A stretch of DNA of 64,000 nucleotides from Ruminococcus albus AD2013 (GCF_000526775.1 NZ_JAGS01000005.1:186001-250000), one strand, 5' to 3'. Shown: positions 51,056 to 60,426, counted from the stretch's first letter. The notes: generated by a model from the sequence alone, not told the origin. Program-made: numbers and translations.

Positions 51056-52707
51056 CTGGGTTCTCCCTGCTTTATTTTATGATCGTTTATGTTATAAATT
51101 ATCGACTTATCCATAATGAAATTGCTGCTGTGCGTAACAATTATAACTATCTTGTCGCTGACTACCTCAGAGAGGTTCTCTCTGATATTGCGCTCTGTTA
51201 TTCCGTCAAGCCCGGCAGTTATCTCATCTATGATAAGGACTGGAAGGTTTTTATAAAGTGCTCGTACAAGGCACAGTCTGCTTTTCTGACCGCCTGAGAA
51301 ACTGTCGCCCTTTTCCGAGACAATAGTATCGAATTTATCGGGCAGTTCTTCAATATCGTCTAGGATATTGCATATCCTGCAAAGATACCTTATGCGTTCT
51401 AAGTCTATCTCTTGATCAAGAACGATATTGTTAAGAATCGTATCATTGAACAGTACACTTTCCTGCATCACAACGGAAACAAGGTCGGAAATGTTCTTTG
51501 TGCCTATCTCTTGAAGGTTTGAATCGTTGTATTTTATCGTACCTTTGTAATTTCTCAACTGACCTGATATAAGCTGTAAAAGCGTAGACTTTCCAACACC
51601 GCTTTGACCACATATGTAGTAAATGTGTCCCTTTTTGAACTTTGCCTTTGCATCATGGAATATCATTTCTGTATCATATGAGAATGAAAGCTTTGATACC
51701 TTTATCTCATAAATACTATCGATAATTTTCTCCTGGGTAGTGTCTTTTCTTTCAAGGATAGTTGATATTTTATTGATAGTATCATATTTTGAAGCAAAGT
51801 TAGATGGTATAGAGATAAGACCGATTATCGGTGATGAAAGTGAGGAAGCGTACTGGTTGAATGAGATAAGGGCTCCAACAGTAAGGGTACCCAGGATGAC
51901 CTTGTAACCGCCCCACAATAGTATTATACCACCAACTACGTTCATCGTCAATGAGATGAACGACTGTATCATGCTCGAAAACATAGTCTGTGACTTGGTG
52001 ACTTTATACTCATTGTCCAGAGCTTTTTCATATCGTTTCTTCGCAAAACTTCCTGCACCTAGCAAGGATATCTTCTTCATATTCAGCACTATCTCGTTGA
52101 TAGCGGAGTGCAGAGCTATATAACTGTTGCGTGACTCTTTACCCTTTAACTCTTCGATGCCCTGTGTCTTCAGACGTACAATTATCAGCATCGACTGCAA
52201 TATTACAGATACCAGAGCAAGATCTGGCTGTAATTTTATCACGATTATCGTTGAGGAAACTGCGCTTATTATATTTCTTACAAAGTTGATGGATTCTTTA
52301 TAAGCCAGGCTTATGTATGAAGATGCATCCCGTTCGAGCAGGGATACATATTCTCCCGACTTGTCAGCAAAAAAGGAATTATCGATGCAGTAGTCAAGTA
52401 TTTTGGTTTTTAGTCCCTTAGACATTTTGTAGTTAAGGAACATATCGAATCTCATCTGCATTATATTGAATATCTCCGTCAAGGCATTCGCTGCCAGCAG
52501 CAGCATAACAGAGAAAAATAGCACTTTCAGATCCTTGTTCTTTAATCCTTTATCAAATATAAGTATATTGATGAGAGGTGCAAGATAAAGTATAATGGAA
52601 GAAATGAGCGTCAGGAAAAGTGATACAAAATAATACTTTTTAAATTTCATAAAAAACGAAATCATCGTTTTTATATGATATTTTTTAAAAAAAGGAACTT
52701 TCTTCAT
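51043..52707 (-). CDS. ABC exporter (fused transmembrane and ATPase domains), no peptidase domain
   Basis: 554 residues: six helices in the first ~320 residues, then a nucleotide-binding domain with Walker A GQSGVGKSTLL, signature FSGGQKSRLCLVRAL, Walker B VLIIDEITAGLDG and switch His VTHSS. No C39 peptidase is present at the N-terminus, so leader removal must be done by another enzyme, probably the subtilisin-like protein whose gene overlaps this one by four bases. Likely exports the modified peptide. Confidence 0.92.
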   Translation of the reverse strand: MKKVPFFKKYHIKTMISFFMKFKKYYFVSLFLTLISSIILYLAPLINILIFDKGLKNKDLKVLFFSVMLLLAANALTEIFNIMQMRFDMFLNYKMSKGLKTKILDYCIDNSFFADKSGEYVSLLERDASSYISLAYKESINFVRNIISAVSSTIIVIKLQPDLALVSVILQSMLIIVRLKTQGIEELKGKESRNSYIALHSAINEIVLNMKKISLLGAGSFAKKRYEKALDNEYKVTKSQTMFSSMIQSFISLTMNVVGGIILLWGGYKVILGTLTVGALISFNQYASSLSSPIIGLISIPSNFASKYDTINKISTILERKDTTQEKIIDSIYEIKVSKLSFSYDTEMIFHDAKAKFKKGHIYYICGQSGVGKSTLLQLISGQLRNYKGTIKYNDSNLQEIGTKNISDLVSVVMQESVLFNDTILNNIVLDQEIDLERIRYLCRICNILDDIEELPDKFDTIVSEKGDSFSGGQKSRLCLVRALYKNLPVLIIDEITAGLDGITERNIRENLSEVVSDKIVIIVTHSSNFIMDKSIIYNINDHKIKQGEPRCLK

Positions 52708-53675
52708 TTATGAATCTTCTCCCCTATATATGCACAAAAACTGCCGATAGTCGCAAAATCGGTATATCTCATATCCTCGGGTGTTGCAGATATTCTGAAC
52801 TTATTCAGCATAAATGTGATGAACTTATAAAGTTCGCAGCTGCCCAGTTCACAAAGTTCAAAGGTGGGTGAGATCTCACCGAAACAGCTTATATCTGTAG
52901 GACATTCGCTGATATAACCGTACAGTTCATCCAGAATTTCCTGGCTAAATTCGCAGGATAGAGCATTTTCTCTTATCTGACGTATAATATTATCTTCTTC
53001 CGAAAGAGCGCTTTTCTTGATCCACTCCTCTATTTTATCACAGCTGTTGTCATTTTCATCTGCAAAGGCATTTATGATGGCAGAAGCAAATTTCGGTACA
53101 GCCTTGCTCGTCCCGCCGAATAGACACGGACCGATATTCCCACAATTGATAAACTCAGCTTCGGCATCGCCTGAGATATGCTTTGTTCCCATATCATTAA
53201 CGCAAAAATATGGCTTTTCTGTAAACGCACCCTGGCTTATACCATATACACAGTCAAAAGAAAACGGATAGCATAAACCCTCCGAGGGTCTGTTTGAATC
53301 AGCCGCTATTATCGTAACACCAGATAATGCTAGCCTTTTGCAGATATCTTTAGTCTGCTCATAGCGTTCCTTGTTAGCCAGTGTTACTGACATTATGATG
53401 ATGTCCACATCGTTATTCTTCAAAATGTCTTCTAGCGCATTAAATGCTGCAAGGCCACTGCCTTGGTGTTCTTTTGTGAAAATATTATACAGATATATCT
53501 TCTCTATCAGATCGGAATTAATGTATTTCAAAAGTATATTTATCACCATCGCACTGTGGGTCGCTTTGGTATCACGCCCAAAGTAGTCTTTAATAACAAT
53601 TTTGTTCCTGATACTTTCAGGAATGGCATCTATATTCAAAGCAGTATCAATGACTGCAAGATTAAATTTCATCAT
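52704..53675 (-). CDS. Subtilisin-like (S8) protein of the RiPP cluster
   Basis: 323 residues from the ATG at 53675 (AGAGGATAAAAAT upstream); the longer frame to 53795 crosses the attenuator hairpin. A reduced S8 domain with the triad in place: Asp10 in LAVIDTALN, His40 in KATHSAMVIN, Ser190 in FGGTSKAVPKFASAI, and Asn128 in IIAADSNRP at the oxyanion position. There is no signal peptide or propeptide, so it acts in the cytoplasm. The gene follows the precursor gene and overlaps the exporter gene, which points to leader cleavage of the modified precursor. The last ~110 residues are unassigned. Confidence 0.78.
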   Translation of the reverse strand: MMKFNLAVIDTALNIDAIPESIRNKIVIKDYFGRDTKATHSAMVINILLKYINSDLIEKIYLYNIFTKEHQGSGLAAFNALEDILKNNDVDIIIMSVTLANKERYEQTKDICKRLALSGVTIIAADSNRPSEGLCYPFSFDCVYGISQGAFTEKPYFCVNDMGTKHISGDAEAEFINCGNIGPCLFGGTSKAVPKFASAIINAFADENDNSCDKIEEWIKKSALSEEDNIIRQIRENALSCEFSQEILDELYGYISECPTDISCFGEISPTFELCELGSCELYKFITFMLNKFRISATPEDMRYTDFATIGSFCAYIGEKIHK

Positions 53676-53696
53676 ATTTTTATCCTCTAGAACACA

Positions 53697-53727
53697 AAAA
53701 GCAGGGCGTATGGTCACGCCCTGTTTT
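53697..53727 (-). terminator. Attenuator hairpin after the precursor gene
   Basis: Minus strand ACAGGGCGT-GACCAT-ACGCCCTGC followed by TTTTTGTG. Lying between the precursor and the protease, it would give more precursor transcript than downstream transcript. Confidence 0.85.
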
Positions 53728-53739
53728 TCGTTATGCTTT

Positions 53740-53973
53740 TTACCAGTAAATGCATGTCTTAGGAGTCTTGTCACGATAGCAGTAAAGGTCGCCATTAGCT
53801 GTTATATCTTTATACTCATCAATATCAAATCCCCAGTACTCACGATCACCTTTTATCTGCTCTTCGATATTAGCGCGAGCGGAACCACGGTACTCATTGC
53901 AGTCATCATAGCAACTCTGTGCCTGAGCATCAAACTCATTTACAAAAGCATCTGTGATCTTTTCGATTTTCAT
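53740..53973 (-). CDS. RiPP precursor peptide, 77 residues with four Cys
   Basis: ATG preceded by AAAGGAAGTGACAAC. The peptide has an acidic helical N-terminal part (MKIEKITDAFVNEFDAQAQS), Cys21, Cys25, then Cys65 and Cys74 near an aromatic C-terminus ending K-T-C-I-Y-W. It is highly charged and has no signal peptide. The position between two radical SAM-SPASM genes and a protease/exporter pair, with a hairpin behind it, marks it as the substrate. The modification could be Cys thioethers (sactipeptide/ranthipeptide type) or carbon-carbon links at the aromatic residues; neither can be read from sequence. Confidence 0.78.
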   Translation of the reverse strand: MKIEKITDAFVNEFDAQAQSCYDDCNEYRGSARANIEEQIKGDREYWGFDIDEYKDITANGDLYCYRDKTPKTCIYW

Positions 53974-54026
53974 GTTGTCACTTCCTTTCCTATACTATTT
54001 TATTAAATCAGGCAGTTTAACCTGAT

Positions 54027-55025
54027 CTAAGCATTATTCTTTACCCGAATACCATGCATGATATGCTCTAATTTGCATATCATAGGTGAAGCAGTCAGGT
54101 AGTCGCCCGTAAGCGATTTGTTGGTATACTTGCATCTCATTGAAAGGCAGGTATATTCATTTCTACAACCATCACAGGTGGTATTTCTCCTATCGTAATA
54201 GACCATATATTTATCTAATAATATGTTATCTATGCCACTGAACACAGAACCTATGATATGTTCTGCATCATTTACCATACAAGAGCAAGGATATATATTT
54301 CCGTCTGCTGCGATATTGAAGTTCGTCACACCTCCGTCACAGAGCCCTTTTTTCAATTTTTGTTTTATATCACTGTAGAATGAGAATTCCGTTGTATCGT
54401 TCTCATCAAGTGCTGTATATATCATTATCAGCTGTTCCTGAAGGGTATCAAACAGTTCATCAGTCCAGCGATTGTCATAAAGATCGATCATTCCAACAAT
54501 GGTCTTAACATTCATGCTTGCGATACTTGTTACGCTTTCATACAATCTTTCCACTGTATCAGGGGTAACAGTCATCCTTATCCTTACATCGATTTTTTCT
54601 TCCATTAACGCCTCAAGTGCGCCTATCGCATAAACATAGGAACCGGTACCGTCATGCTTTTTTCTATTGATGTCATGCACTTTCTCCGTACCGTCAATGC
54701 TGAGAGATACGTATACATTGTTCTTTTTCAGCACATCTATAACACGGTCATTCATTACTGTACCATTGGTAGTCAGCGAATAGCCAAATCTTCCGAATTT
54801 GCCGCACTTGACCATTATTTTTTCAATGCCGTCCAGAGCTAACAGAGGCTCTCCGCCATGAAAATTTATCATGTTTGACTTTCCACGCTCCATATGTTCC
54901 TGTATGAAAGAGATAGTCTTTTCTATTACTTCATCATCCATCGCTATGTTACGCTTTATTCCCTCATAACAATAGGAGCAGCAAAGGTTGCATTTTTCAG
55001 TTATCCAGATATTAAACGCGCTCAT
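54027..55025 (-). CDS. Radical SAM-SPASM peptide maturase 2
   Basis: ~332 residues. The ATG at 55025 (MSAFNIWITEKC) is chosen since it lies 14 bases inside the upstream gene's end; the longer frame adds an unlikely tail. Radical SAM cluster C12-x3-C16-x2-C19 (ITEKCNLCCSYCYEG), 'FHGGEPLL', SAM-binding strands, and a C-terminal SPASM domain with clustered Cys (GLCDGGV..., NIYPCSCMV, TTCDGCRNEYTCLSMRCKY, MICKLEH) for auxiliary iron-sulfur clusters. Translationally coupled to maturase 1, directly upstream of the precursor gene. Confidence 0.92.
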   Translation of the reverse strand: MSAFNIWITEKCNLCCSYCYEGIKRNIAMDDEVIEKTISFIQEHMERGKSNMINFHGGEPLLALDGIEKIMVKCGKFGRFGYSLTTNGTVMNDRVIDVLKKNNVYVSLSIDGTEKVHDINRKKHDGTGSYVYAIGALEALMEEKIDVRIRMTVTPDTVERLYESVTSIASMNVKTIVGMIDLYDNRWTDELFDTLQEQLIMIYTALDENDTTEFSFYSDIKQKLKKGLCDGGVTNFNIAADGNIYPCSCMVNDAEHIIGSVFSGIDNILLDKYMVYYDRRNTTCDGCRNEYTCLSMRCKYTNKSLTGDYLTASPMICKLEHIMHGIRVKNNA

Positions 55026-56301
55026 AATCTCTCCAGTACAAATCGAAATAGTTGCTGTATTCAGCACAGCGCCTTTCGATATCTCCACTGACCATCATCT
55101 TTTTTATCTCGGCTGCACAGCTAAAACACATAAGCTGTTTTTCACAATTCGAGCAATGCGGTACATTTTCGGGCAGATATCTTGAGAAATTATAATATCC
55201 CTCCGATGTAAGATATTTTCTTGATGAAATAAACTCTTCGGGGTCTTCAATATCAAGGATATTGAACAGCTTGTATTCATCATCCATAAACATCGGGCAG
55301 GGGAAAACATCGCCCTTCTGGTCAATCTGGAATTCTGTAACAGCACCCTGACAGGCAAATATCTGGGGCTGGTAGTTGTAAAGCTTATTTGAAACAAAAT
55401 TATCCTCGACACGATTCCAGTTTATGCAGCTTGTATCGTTTTCTCTATCTACCTTCACCTGATCATAAAGTTCTCTGCCTCTGCCGACAGGTTCAAATGC
55501 TCTGATGACGGGAAAAACATCAAGTGACTTGCAAAGTTCTCTGAATTGTGTAGTATTATCCATATTATCAGATGTTCTTATCATGGAAAGACTTATCCTA
55601 TTTGTATATTTACGAAGGTACTTCACGGCATTTATAACTTTGTCAAATACGCCCTTTCCTCTGATTGCTTCACAAGATATTTCATCATATCCATCAAGAC
55701 TAAGGTTAAAGTTATCGTATTTTTCTGTAAGATACTTAGCTGTTTCGTCGTCCTTTATCAATGTGCCGTTTGTCATGATTGATAAAGATCCGTCATATAC
55801 CGAGCGTATCTTTTCAGTGATCTCAAAAAAATCCTCTCGAAACATAGGCTCACCGCCTGATACTGTTACATCATCGGGATCAAATAGCATCATACGGTCT
55901 ATAATTGTAAAAATGCCATCAGTTGAAAGTTCTTTGCCTCTGAGTTCATCTCCTGCTGACATGCAACAATGTCTGCATCGAAGGTTACATTTATTTGTTA
56001 TATCAAGAGAGACTTTGCTTTTTCTTAAAGTGAGCAGTTCTTTTTCATTGTGCTTCCACATCTTCAAAGCATCAAGTCTTTCAGATATTTTGACGATCAA
56101 TTCTCTTGAGTTACTGTCTTCAACGCAGACATAAAGCTGTTCAAATATCATATTTTCAGCTTCTGCGTGCTTGTATATGTTGACTATCTCATCACTAAGA
56201 AACAGACAATTGCCGGTTCTGATATTAGCAACAAGACTCTTGCTGTTTTTGGAAAAAATCTTTGTATACTCTGAAAATTCGACTTTTGCTTTGTTAAGCA
56301 T
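55012..56301 (-). CDS. Radical SAM-SPASM peptide maturase 1
   Basis: 429 residues, AAGGAGG upstream. The first ~95 residues form a separate domain that could recognise the leader ('LVANIRTGNCLFLSDEIVNIYKHAE'). The radical SAM core has C105-x3-C109-x2-C112 (DITNKCNLRCRHCCMSAG) and 'VSGGEPMFREDF'. The C-terminal SPASM part has 'FACQGAVTEFQIDQKGDVFPCPMF' and 'CSNCEKQLMCFSCAAEI...RRCAEY'. N-terminal extension plus SPASM is the layout of Cys-rich peptide maturases such as CcpM-like enzymes. First gene of the cluster. Confidence 0.92.
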   Translation of the reverse strand: MLNKAKVEFSEYTKIFSKNSKSLVANIRTGNCLFLSDEIVNIYKHAEAENMIFEQLYVCVEDSNSRELIVKISERLDALKMWKHNEKELLTLRKSKVSLDITNKCNLRCRHCCMSAGDELRGKELSTDGIFTIIDRMMLFDPDDVTVSGGEPMFREDFFEITEKIRSVYDGSLSIMTNGTLIKDDETAKYLTEKYDNFNLSLDGYDEISCEAIRGKGVFDKVINAVKYLRKYTNRISLSMIRTSDNMDNTTQFRELCKSLDVFPVIRAFEPVGRGRELYDQVKVDRENDTSCINWNRVEDNFVSNKLYNYQPQIFACQGAVTEFQIDQKGDVFPCPMFMDDEYKLFNILDIEDPEEFISSRKYLTSEGYYNFSRYLPENVPHCSNCEKQLMCFSCAAEIKKMMVSGDIERRCAEYSNYFDLYWRDYERV

Positions 56302-57117
56302 ATAATCATTTGCCTCCTTGAAAATGAGTTTTTTGTTTAATTATATCTGCCAGACAAGTGGTTGCTGTTGTCTGCCGTATTCAATGATTCCTCGGTTGAA
56401 TTTTTCTATATTCAAGTCATCGATGTCAAGAATGTCGTAATAATTTATTGGATTAAGCAAAATTACTTATCCATGAAGTTCATTTAATCCGATTTAGCAG
56501 CGAAATAATATGTAGTATTTAATGTAGTTGCAAGAAGAAAATTAAGTTGTATACTACACTTACTCTAAGTATAGAATAATACCTTCATTACTCTTTGGAC
56601 AGTTAGTATATAAATAGCGAATCGAATAATTAATAGAAATTAATACGCCGTTAAGCTAGTATTAATCACTGTTTTTAATTATAGAATATAATCAATAAAA
56701 CGGACATTATGTCGTGTCGGTATAGTTATTATATACTATTGAGCCTGATTTGTCAATAGTTTTGAGGGGCTTATTTTCGAATTGTATAGTTTGCAATCAA
56801 TCAAAATAAATCTGAGAGAACATTCATTACTTATGCACAATGTGGTTAAATTAATCAATAAGTATATACTATAATATTATTACAAATCTTCAATAATTAA
56901 CAATAGATGATTTCATTATTTTAAATGCATGCAAATAATATTTGTAAACGATTAACGTACTTGACTAAAATTATTAATACAATTTTTTTGATAGCGACAA
57001 TACCAAAGCAGTGGCTATGACTACTGAAAAATGTTTCTCCACTTTTATTTTCTCCCCTTGAAAATAATAAAGGAGCACCGACTTTTATATCGATGCTCCA
57101 GTATGACATATATAATA
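56302..57117. other. AT-rich intergenic upstream of the RiPP operon
   Basis: No coding sequence seen. It must contain the cluster promoter on the minus strand. Several short TA-rich near-repeats (AGTATATAA, TAGTATTAA, AAGTATAGAATAA) lie at 56540-56700 and could be regulator sites, but I cannot fix a promoter. An A-rich hairpin near 57062-57105 (GGAGCACCGAC...ATCGATGCTCC) probably terminates the toxin-antitoxin transcript on the minus strand. Confidence 0.5.
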
Positions 57118-57429
57118 TTACTTCTGATTTGGAATATCCATGCCACCATAAAACACTCGGTTTATAGTCACGACCTGTCTATCCTCGTTTGGCGTATACA
57201 GGACAACATAATTGTCTATGGGCATTATATGCATTCCGTTCGAACGCCAAGGTTCAACTTCATACGTCCTGAACTTAAATGGCATTTCGTCAAGGCTGTT
57301 GATACACACTTCAAGTTTGCTCAGTAAGTCAGCAGCTATTCCAGGCTCTTTGAGATGGTAAGCAATATATTCGTAGATATTATCCATATCGTGTAAAGCC
57401 GTTTCTGTGATCACTATACTATAACTCAT
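57118..57429 (-). CDS. RelE/ParE-family toxin
   Basis: 103 residues: 'YSIVITETALHDMDNIYEYIAYHLKEPGIAADLLSKLEVCINSL...FRTYEVEPWRSNGMHIMPIDNYVVLYTPNEDRQVVTINRVFYGGMDI'. It fits the ParE/RelE superfamily (helix pair, then a beta sheet ending V-x-V-x-R-V-F-Y-G-G-x-D). The start overlaps the antitoxin stop by four bases, the usual toxin-second order. mRNA cleavage or gyrase inhibition cannot be told apart here. Confidence 0.9.
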   Translation of the reverse strand: MSYSIVITETALHDMDNIYEYIAYHLKEPGIAADLLSKLEVCINSLDEMPFKFRTYEVEPWRSNGMHIMPIDNYVVLYTPNEDRQVVTINRVFYGGMDIPNQK

Positions 57430-57731
57430 AAGCCGTGTTTTTTTCTAATCTGTGAAAAGGCATCCTTGCTGTCGATAACACGTCCTTCGACCATATCCTC
57501 ATAGCCCTTGTTTATCTCATCATCCAGTTCTTCCTTTGTTAGCTTGCTCATATTAACGATCTGTGGGGGCAGCTTAACATCAAATGGAAGTCCTCTATGA
57601 AGGATTATCTGTTTATAAAACATTGTTATTGCGCTGGATGCCGGTATGCCAAGTTCTTCAAGAATGGATTCTGCCTGATTCTTTACATCAGGCTCTATCC
57701 GTACATAAAGATTAGCAGTCTTAGTTGCCAT
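57426..57731 (-). CDS. RelB/DinJ-family antitoxin
   Basis: 101 residues from the ATG at 57731 (AGGAG eight bases upstream). 'TANLYVRIEPDVKNQAESILEELGIPASSAITMFYKQIILHRGLPFDVKLP' is the ribbon-helix-helix DinJ/RelB N-terminus; the acidic, flexible C-terminal part wraps the toxin. Autoregulates the pair in known homologues. Confidence 0.92.
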   Translation of the reverse strand: MATKTANLYVRIEPDVKNQAESILEELGIPASSAITMFYKQIILHRGLPFDVKLPPQIVNMSKLTKEELDDEINKGYEDMVEGRVIDSKDAFSQIRKKHGL

Positions 57732-58294
57732 AGATATCACTCCTGTCTTTGTGTATCATATTGATCTTCTTTTCTATATTATAAGACACTGTGCGTACAA
57801 AAGCAATACAATAAATGCAAGTTTACAAATAATTCACAAAGAAGGAGTGTGAAACACGATATTATCGTCCAGATATGCCGCGCCGATCATAACAAACAGC
57901 AAAACCGCCAGTATAACATCGTTTATATAGTTAGTTTTTTAGTGATGAGAAATATGGATGACCAGAGTGATGTGCCGAAGGATAATGAAAGTGGTGCTGT
58001 TTTGAATGAGAAAAGGACGGATGATTGAAAAATAGAGGATAACTGTCTAAATAAAAGAAAGATAAAAAGAAGAAATGCAAGGTCAATAGCTTTCACTGTG
58101 TTTTTTTGATAATTAAAATATTAGCAAAAGGTGTCTAAAAGGATAATTTGAAGGATGGACGCTTGATGTATTGTAATTGTATCTCTAAAGCCACCCCCAC
58201 GGATGTCTAAAGAAGTATAATAAACTCCATAGACCAAATTAGGTTAACTAAAATAGTCTATGGAGTAAACTGAACTAAATTAGAACAGCGGAGC
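57732..58294. other. Intergenic with membrane-protein remnant and terminator
   Basis: On the minus strand about 57838-57935 reads 'INDVILAVLLFVMIGAAYLDDNIVFHTPSL' and stops: the C-terminal helix of a lost small membrane protein. On the plus strand 57945-58028 is a 27-codon ORF without a site (MRNMDDQSDVPKD...). TGTCTAA motifs occur at about 58037, 58131 and 58204. CTCCATAGAC/GTCTATGGAG (58227-58267) is a probable terminator. Confidence 0.45.
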
Positions 58295-59758
58295 CTATTT
58301 TATGGTAACGGTCACAGCATTTTTGATGGCATTTGCTGTGTCCCATTTTCCGTCAACTCTGGCAGCGATAGCGAATTTATAAGTCTTGCCCGGAGTAAGA
58401 TTTTTGGGAGAAGTATAGACTGTATCGGTGATGTTCTGTGTCTGTATCCTCCACTTTCCTGCCAGATATACGGCTATACCATATCTGTCAGCCCCTTCGA
58501 CCTTATCCCATGTGAATCTTACCTGATGAGATTTTGTACTGTATTCAACTTTGATATTTGTGGGGTAGGTGGGCTTTGCTTCTGAATCGATAGGCAAACG
58601 CTTGTAGGTATTCCTACCACTGTTATCGATAACTGCATATTCACCGTCACCGCTGACAACAGTAGTGGGGTCTTTAACGTTTACCCAGCCTTCACCGTTG
58701 GGGAGTTTCATATATTTTATTATGTATTTGAATTTTTCACCGAACGTAATAGTATTAAGGCTGGAACAATAATTAAATATAAGATCACTTCCATAATTAT
58801 AGCTGAGTTTTTTTGTGCTAAATCCACTCAGATCAAGTGTTGTCAGCTTGGAACAGCATTCAAACATACCATACATACATGTAACATTACTTGTATCAAA
58901 TCCACTTACATCCAGTGATCTTAGGTTAGAACAGTTATAGAACATACCCCACATATCTTTAACAGAACTTGTATCGAATCCACTTACATCAATTGAAAGC
59001 GCGTTACCACAGCCAGAAAACATATCACACATAGATACAACATTTCTTGTATCAAAATTGCTGACATCAATTGAGGTTAAGCTTGTACAGTTGCGGAACA
59101 TATCATACATAAACGTAACCTTACTAGTATCAAAGCTGTTCAGATCAACACTTGTAAGTTCTGAACAGTTACTGAACATTTCTCTCATATCTGTAACATT
59201 GCTTGTGTTAAAACTGCTGACATCAAGAGTCTTTAGGCTTTTACATTCTAAAAACATACCGCTCATGTCAGTAACATTACTTGTATCAAATCCGCTCAGA
59301 TCAAGCGAAGTCAGATTGGCACAGCGCTTGAACATAGTCTTCATATCAGTTACATTGCTTGTATCAAATCCACTTAGATTTATGCTTTTCAAATTGTAAC
59401 ACTGACAAAACATACTGCTCATATCTTTAACATTGCTAGTATCTGCGTTTGAAAGGTCGATATAAGTACATGCATAATATCCCTCAAACAAATTTTGGCT
59501 GTATTCCGGTAAAACGGTTCCCTTTTCAGCTACGATAGATGTTACAAGTGATCTGTTTAAACCTCTCAGCCATTGTTCTGTTACCTCGCCCCTGAGAGTA
59601 AGCTCACCTGTTTCCATATTAATTGAATAACAATTACCCTCTTTCACAACAGGCTGCTGTACGGTGATGGCCTGTGCGATAATGGGCATACCGTAGTTTA
59701 CTGCACCTGTCACCATACAGAGTGACATTACTGCTGCCAATAGTTTTTTTATCTTCAT
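58295..59758 (-). CDS. BspA/DUF285-type leucine-rich repeat secreted protein with Fn3-like C-terminus
   Basis: 487 residues from the ATG at 59758 (GGGAGGTCACTTTT). Signal peptide MKIKKLLAAVMSLCMVTGAV; DUF285 repeats ~95-375 of the standard LDLSGFDTSNVTDM type; Fn3-like C-terminal module ending TVTIK. It is separated by more than 20 kb from the other paralogues but keeps the same ends. Confidence 0.88.
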   Translation of the reverse strand: MKIKKLLAAVMSLCMVTGAVNYGMPIIAQAITVQQPVVKEGNCYSINMETGELTLRGEVTEQWLRGLNRSLVTSIVAEKGTVLPEYSQNLFEGYYACTYIDLSNADTSNVKDMSSMFCQCYNLKSINLSGFDTSNVTDMKTMFKRCANLTSLDLSGFDTSNVTDMSGMFLECKSLKTLDVSSFNTSNVTDMREMFSNCSELTSVDLNSFDTSKVTFMYDMFRNCTSLTSIDVSNFDTRNVVSMCDMFSGCGNALSIDVSGFDTSSVKDMWGMFYNCSNLRSLDVSGFDTSNVTCMYGMFECCSKLTTLDLSGFSTKKLSYNYGSDLIFNYCSSLNTITFGEKFKYIIKYMKLPNGEGWVNVKDPTTVVSGDGEYAVIDNSGRNTYKRLPIDSEAKPTYPTNIKVEYSTKSHQVRFTWDKVEGADRYGIAVYLAGKWRIQTQNITDTVYTSPKNLTPGKTYKFAIAARVDGKWDTANAIKNAVTVTIK

Positions 59759-59808
59759 AAAAGTGACCTCCCATATTAAATACATTAATATATTTAACCA
59801 TCGAGATT

Positions 59809-59837
59809 ATTGTATCATTATTATTTATATTTGTCAA
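59809..59837 (-). promoter_or_regulatory. Promoter of the 58295-59758 gene
   Basis: Minus strand TTGACA (59832-59837), 17-bp spacer, TACAAT (59809-59814). Confidence 0.75.
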
Positions 59838-60405
59838 TAATATATTTGTTTTTCGTAGAATCATCTATACCACCATTCATCTTTCAATTATCTGTGTGTT
59901 GTCGATGTTATCCTCTTCTGGCTTTTTACTGAGTGTTTGATTTTATCGGTTGAATTCAAAAGAGCGATAAAAGAAGTATACGTAAGAACTTTTTTGATAC
60001 AAACAAAATAATCAACAAAGCTGTCTAAAATAATACTATACGGAATTTTTATATTAGTGTTGTCAGAAAGTGCTGCAGGGCTGTTTTTTCTTTTGAAACT
60101 TCTTTTTTATGTTCATTCCCCAGGGTGAAAGAGAAAGTTGGTATCAGGGCGATCTTCTTTTTGATTTTCTTTTTATGTAGAATTGTTTTTATCTATTATG
60201 GATTGTTTCGTAATATACAGGAAAAATAGTAGTGGTTGATTTTTATTCTGCATGATTTCTTTTTCACGTTCTATTTATTATGAGGGAATGGAAGTTCGGA
60301 GAGATGTGATGAGGATGTACGGTTCTTCAGTATATAAAAAATACCTCTTCTGTAAAATTTAGAAAAGGTATTTATATTTTATGGAATGGAAGCTTAAAAG
60401 AAAAA
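59838..60405. other. Intergenic, no gene seen
   Basis: AT-rich DNA with a TGTCTAA motif near 60022 and a hairpin AATACCTCTTCT/AGAAAAGGTATT (about 60341-60373). No coding frame with a ribosome binding site. Confidence 0.5.
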
Positions 60406-60426
60406 TGGCGGTCATAACAACCGCCA
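60406..60426 (-). terminator. Terminator of the 60516 gene
   Basis: TGGCGGT-N7-ACCGCCA; minus strand followed by TTTTTCTTTT. Confidence 0.7.

Noticed and set aside
53676..53795. N-terminal extension of the subtilisin-like protein
   Set aside because: It crosses the attenuator hairpin and part of the precursor gene; AGAGGAT before 53675 gives a better start.
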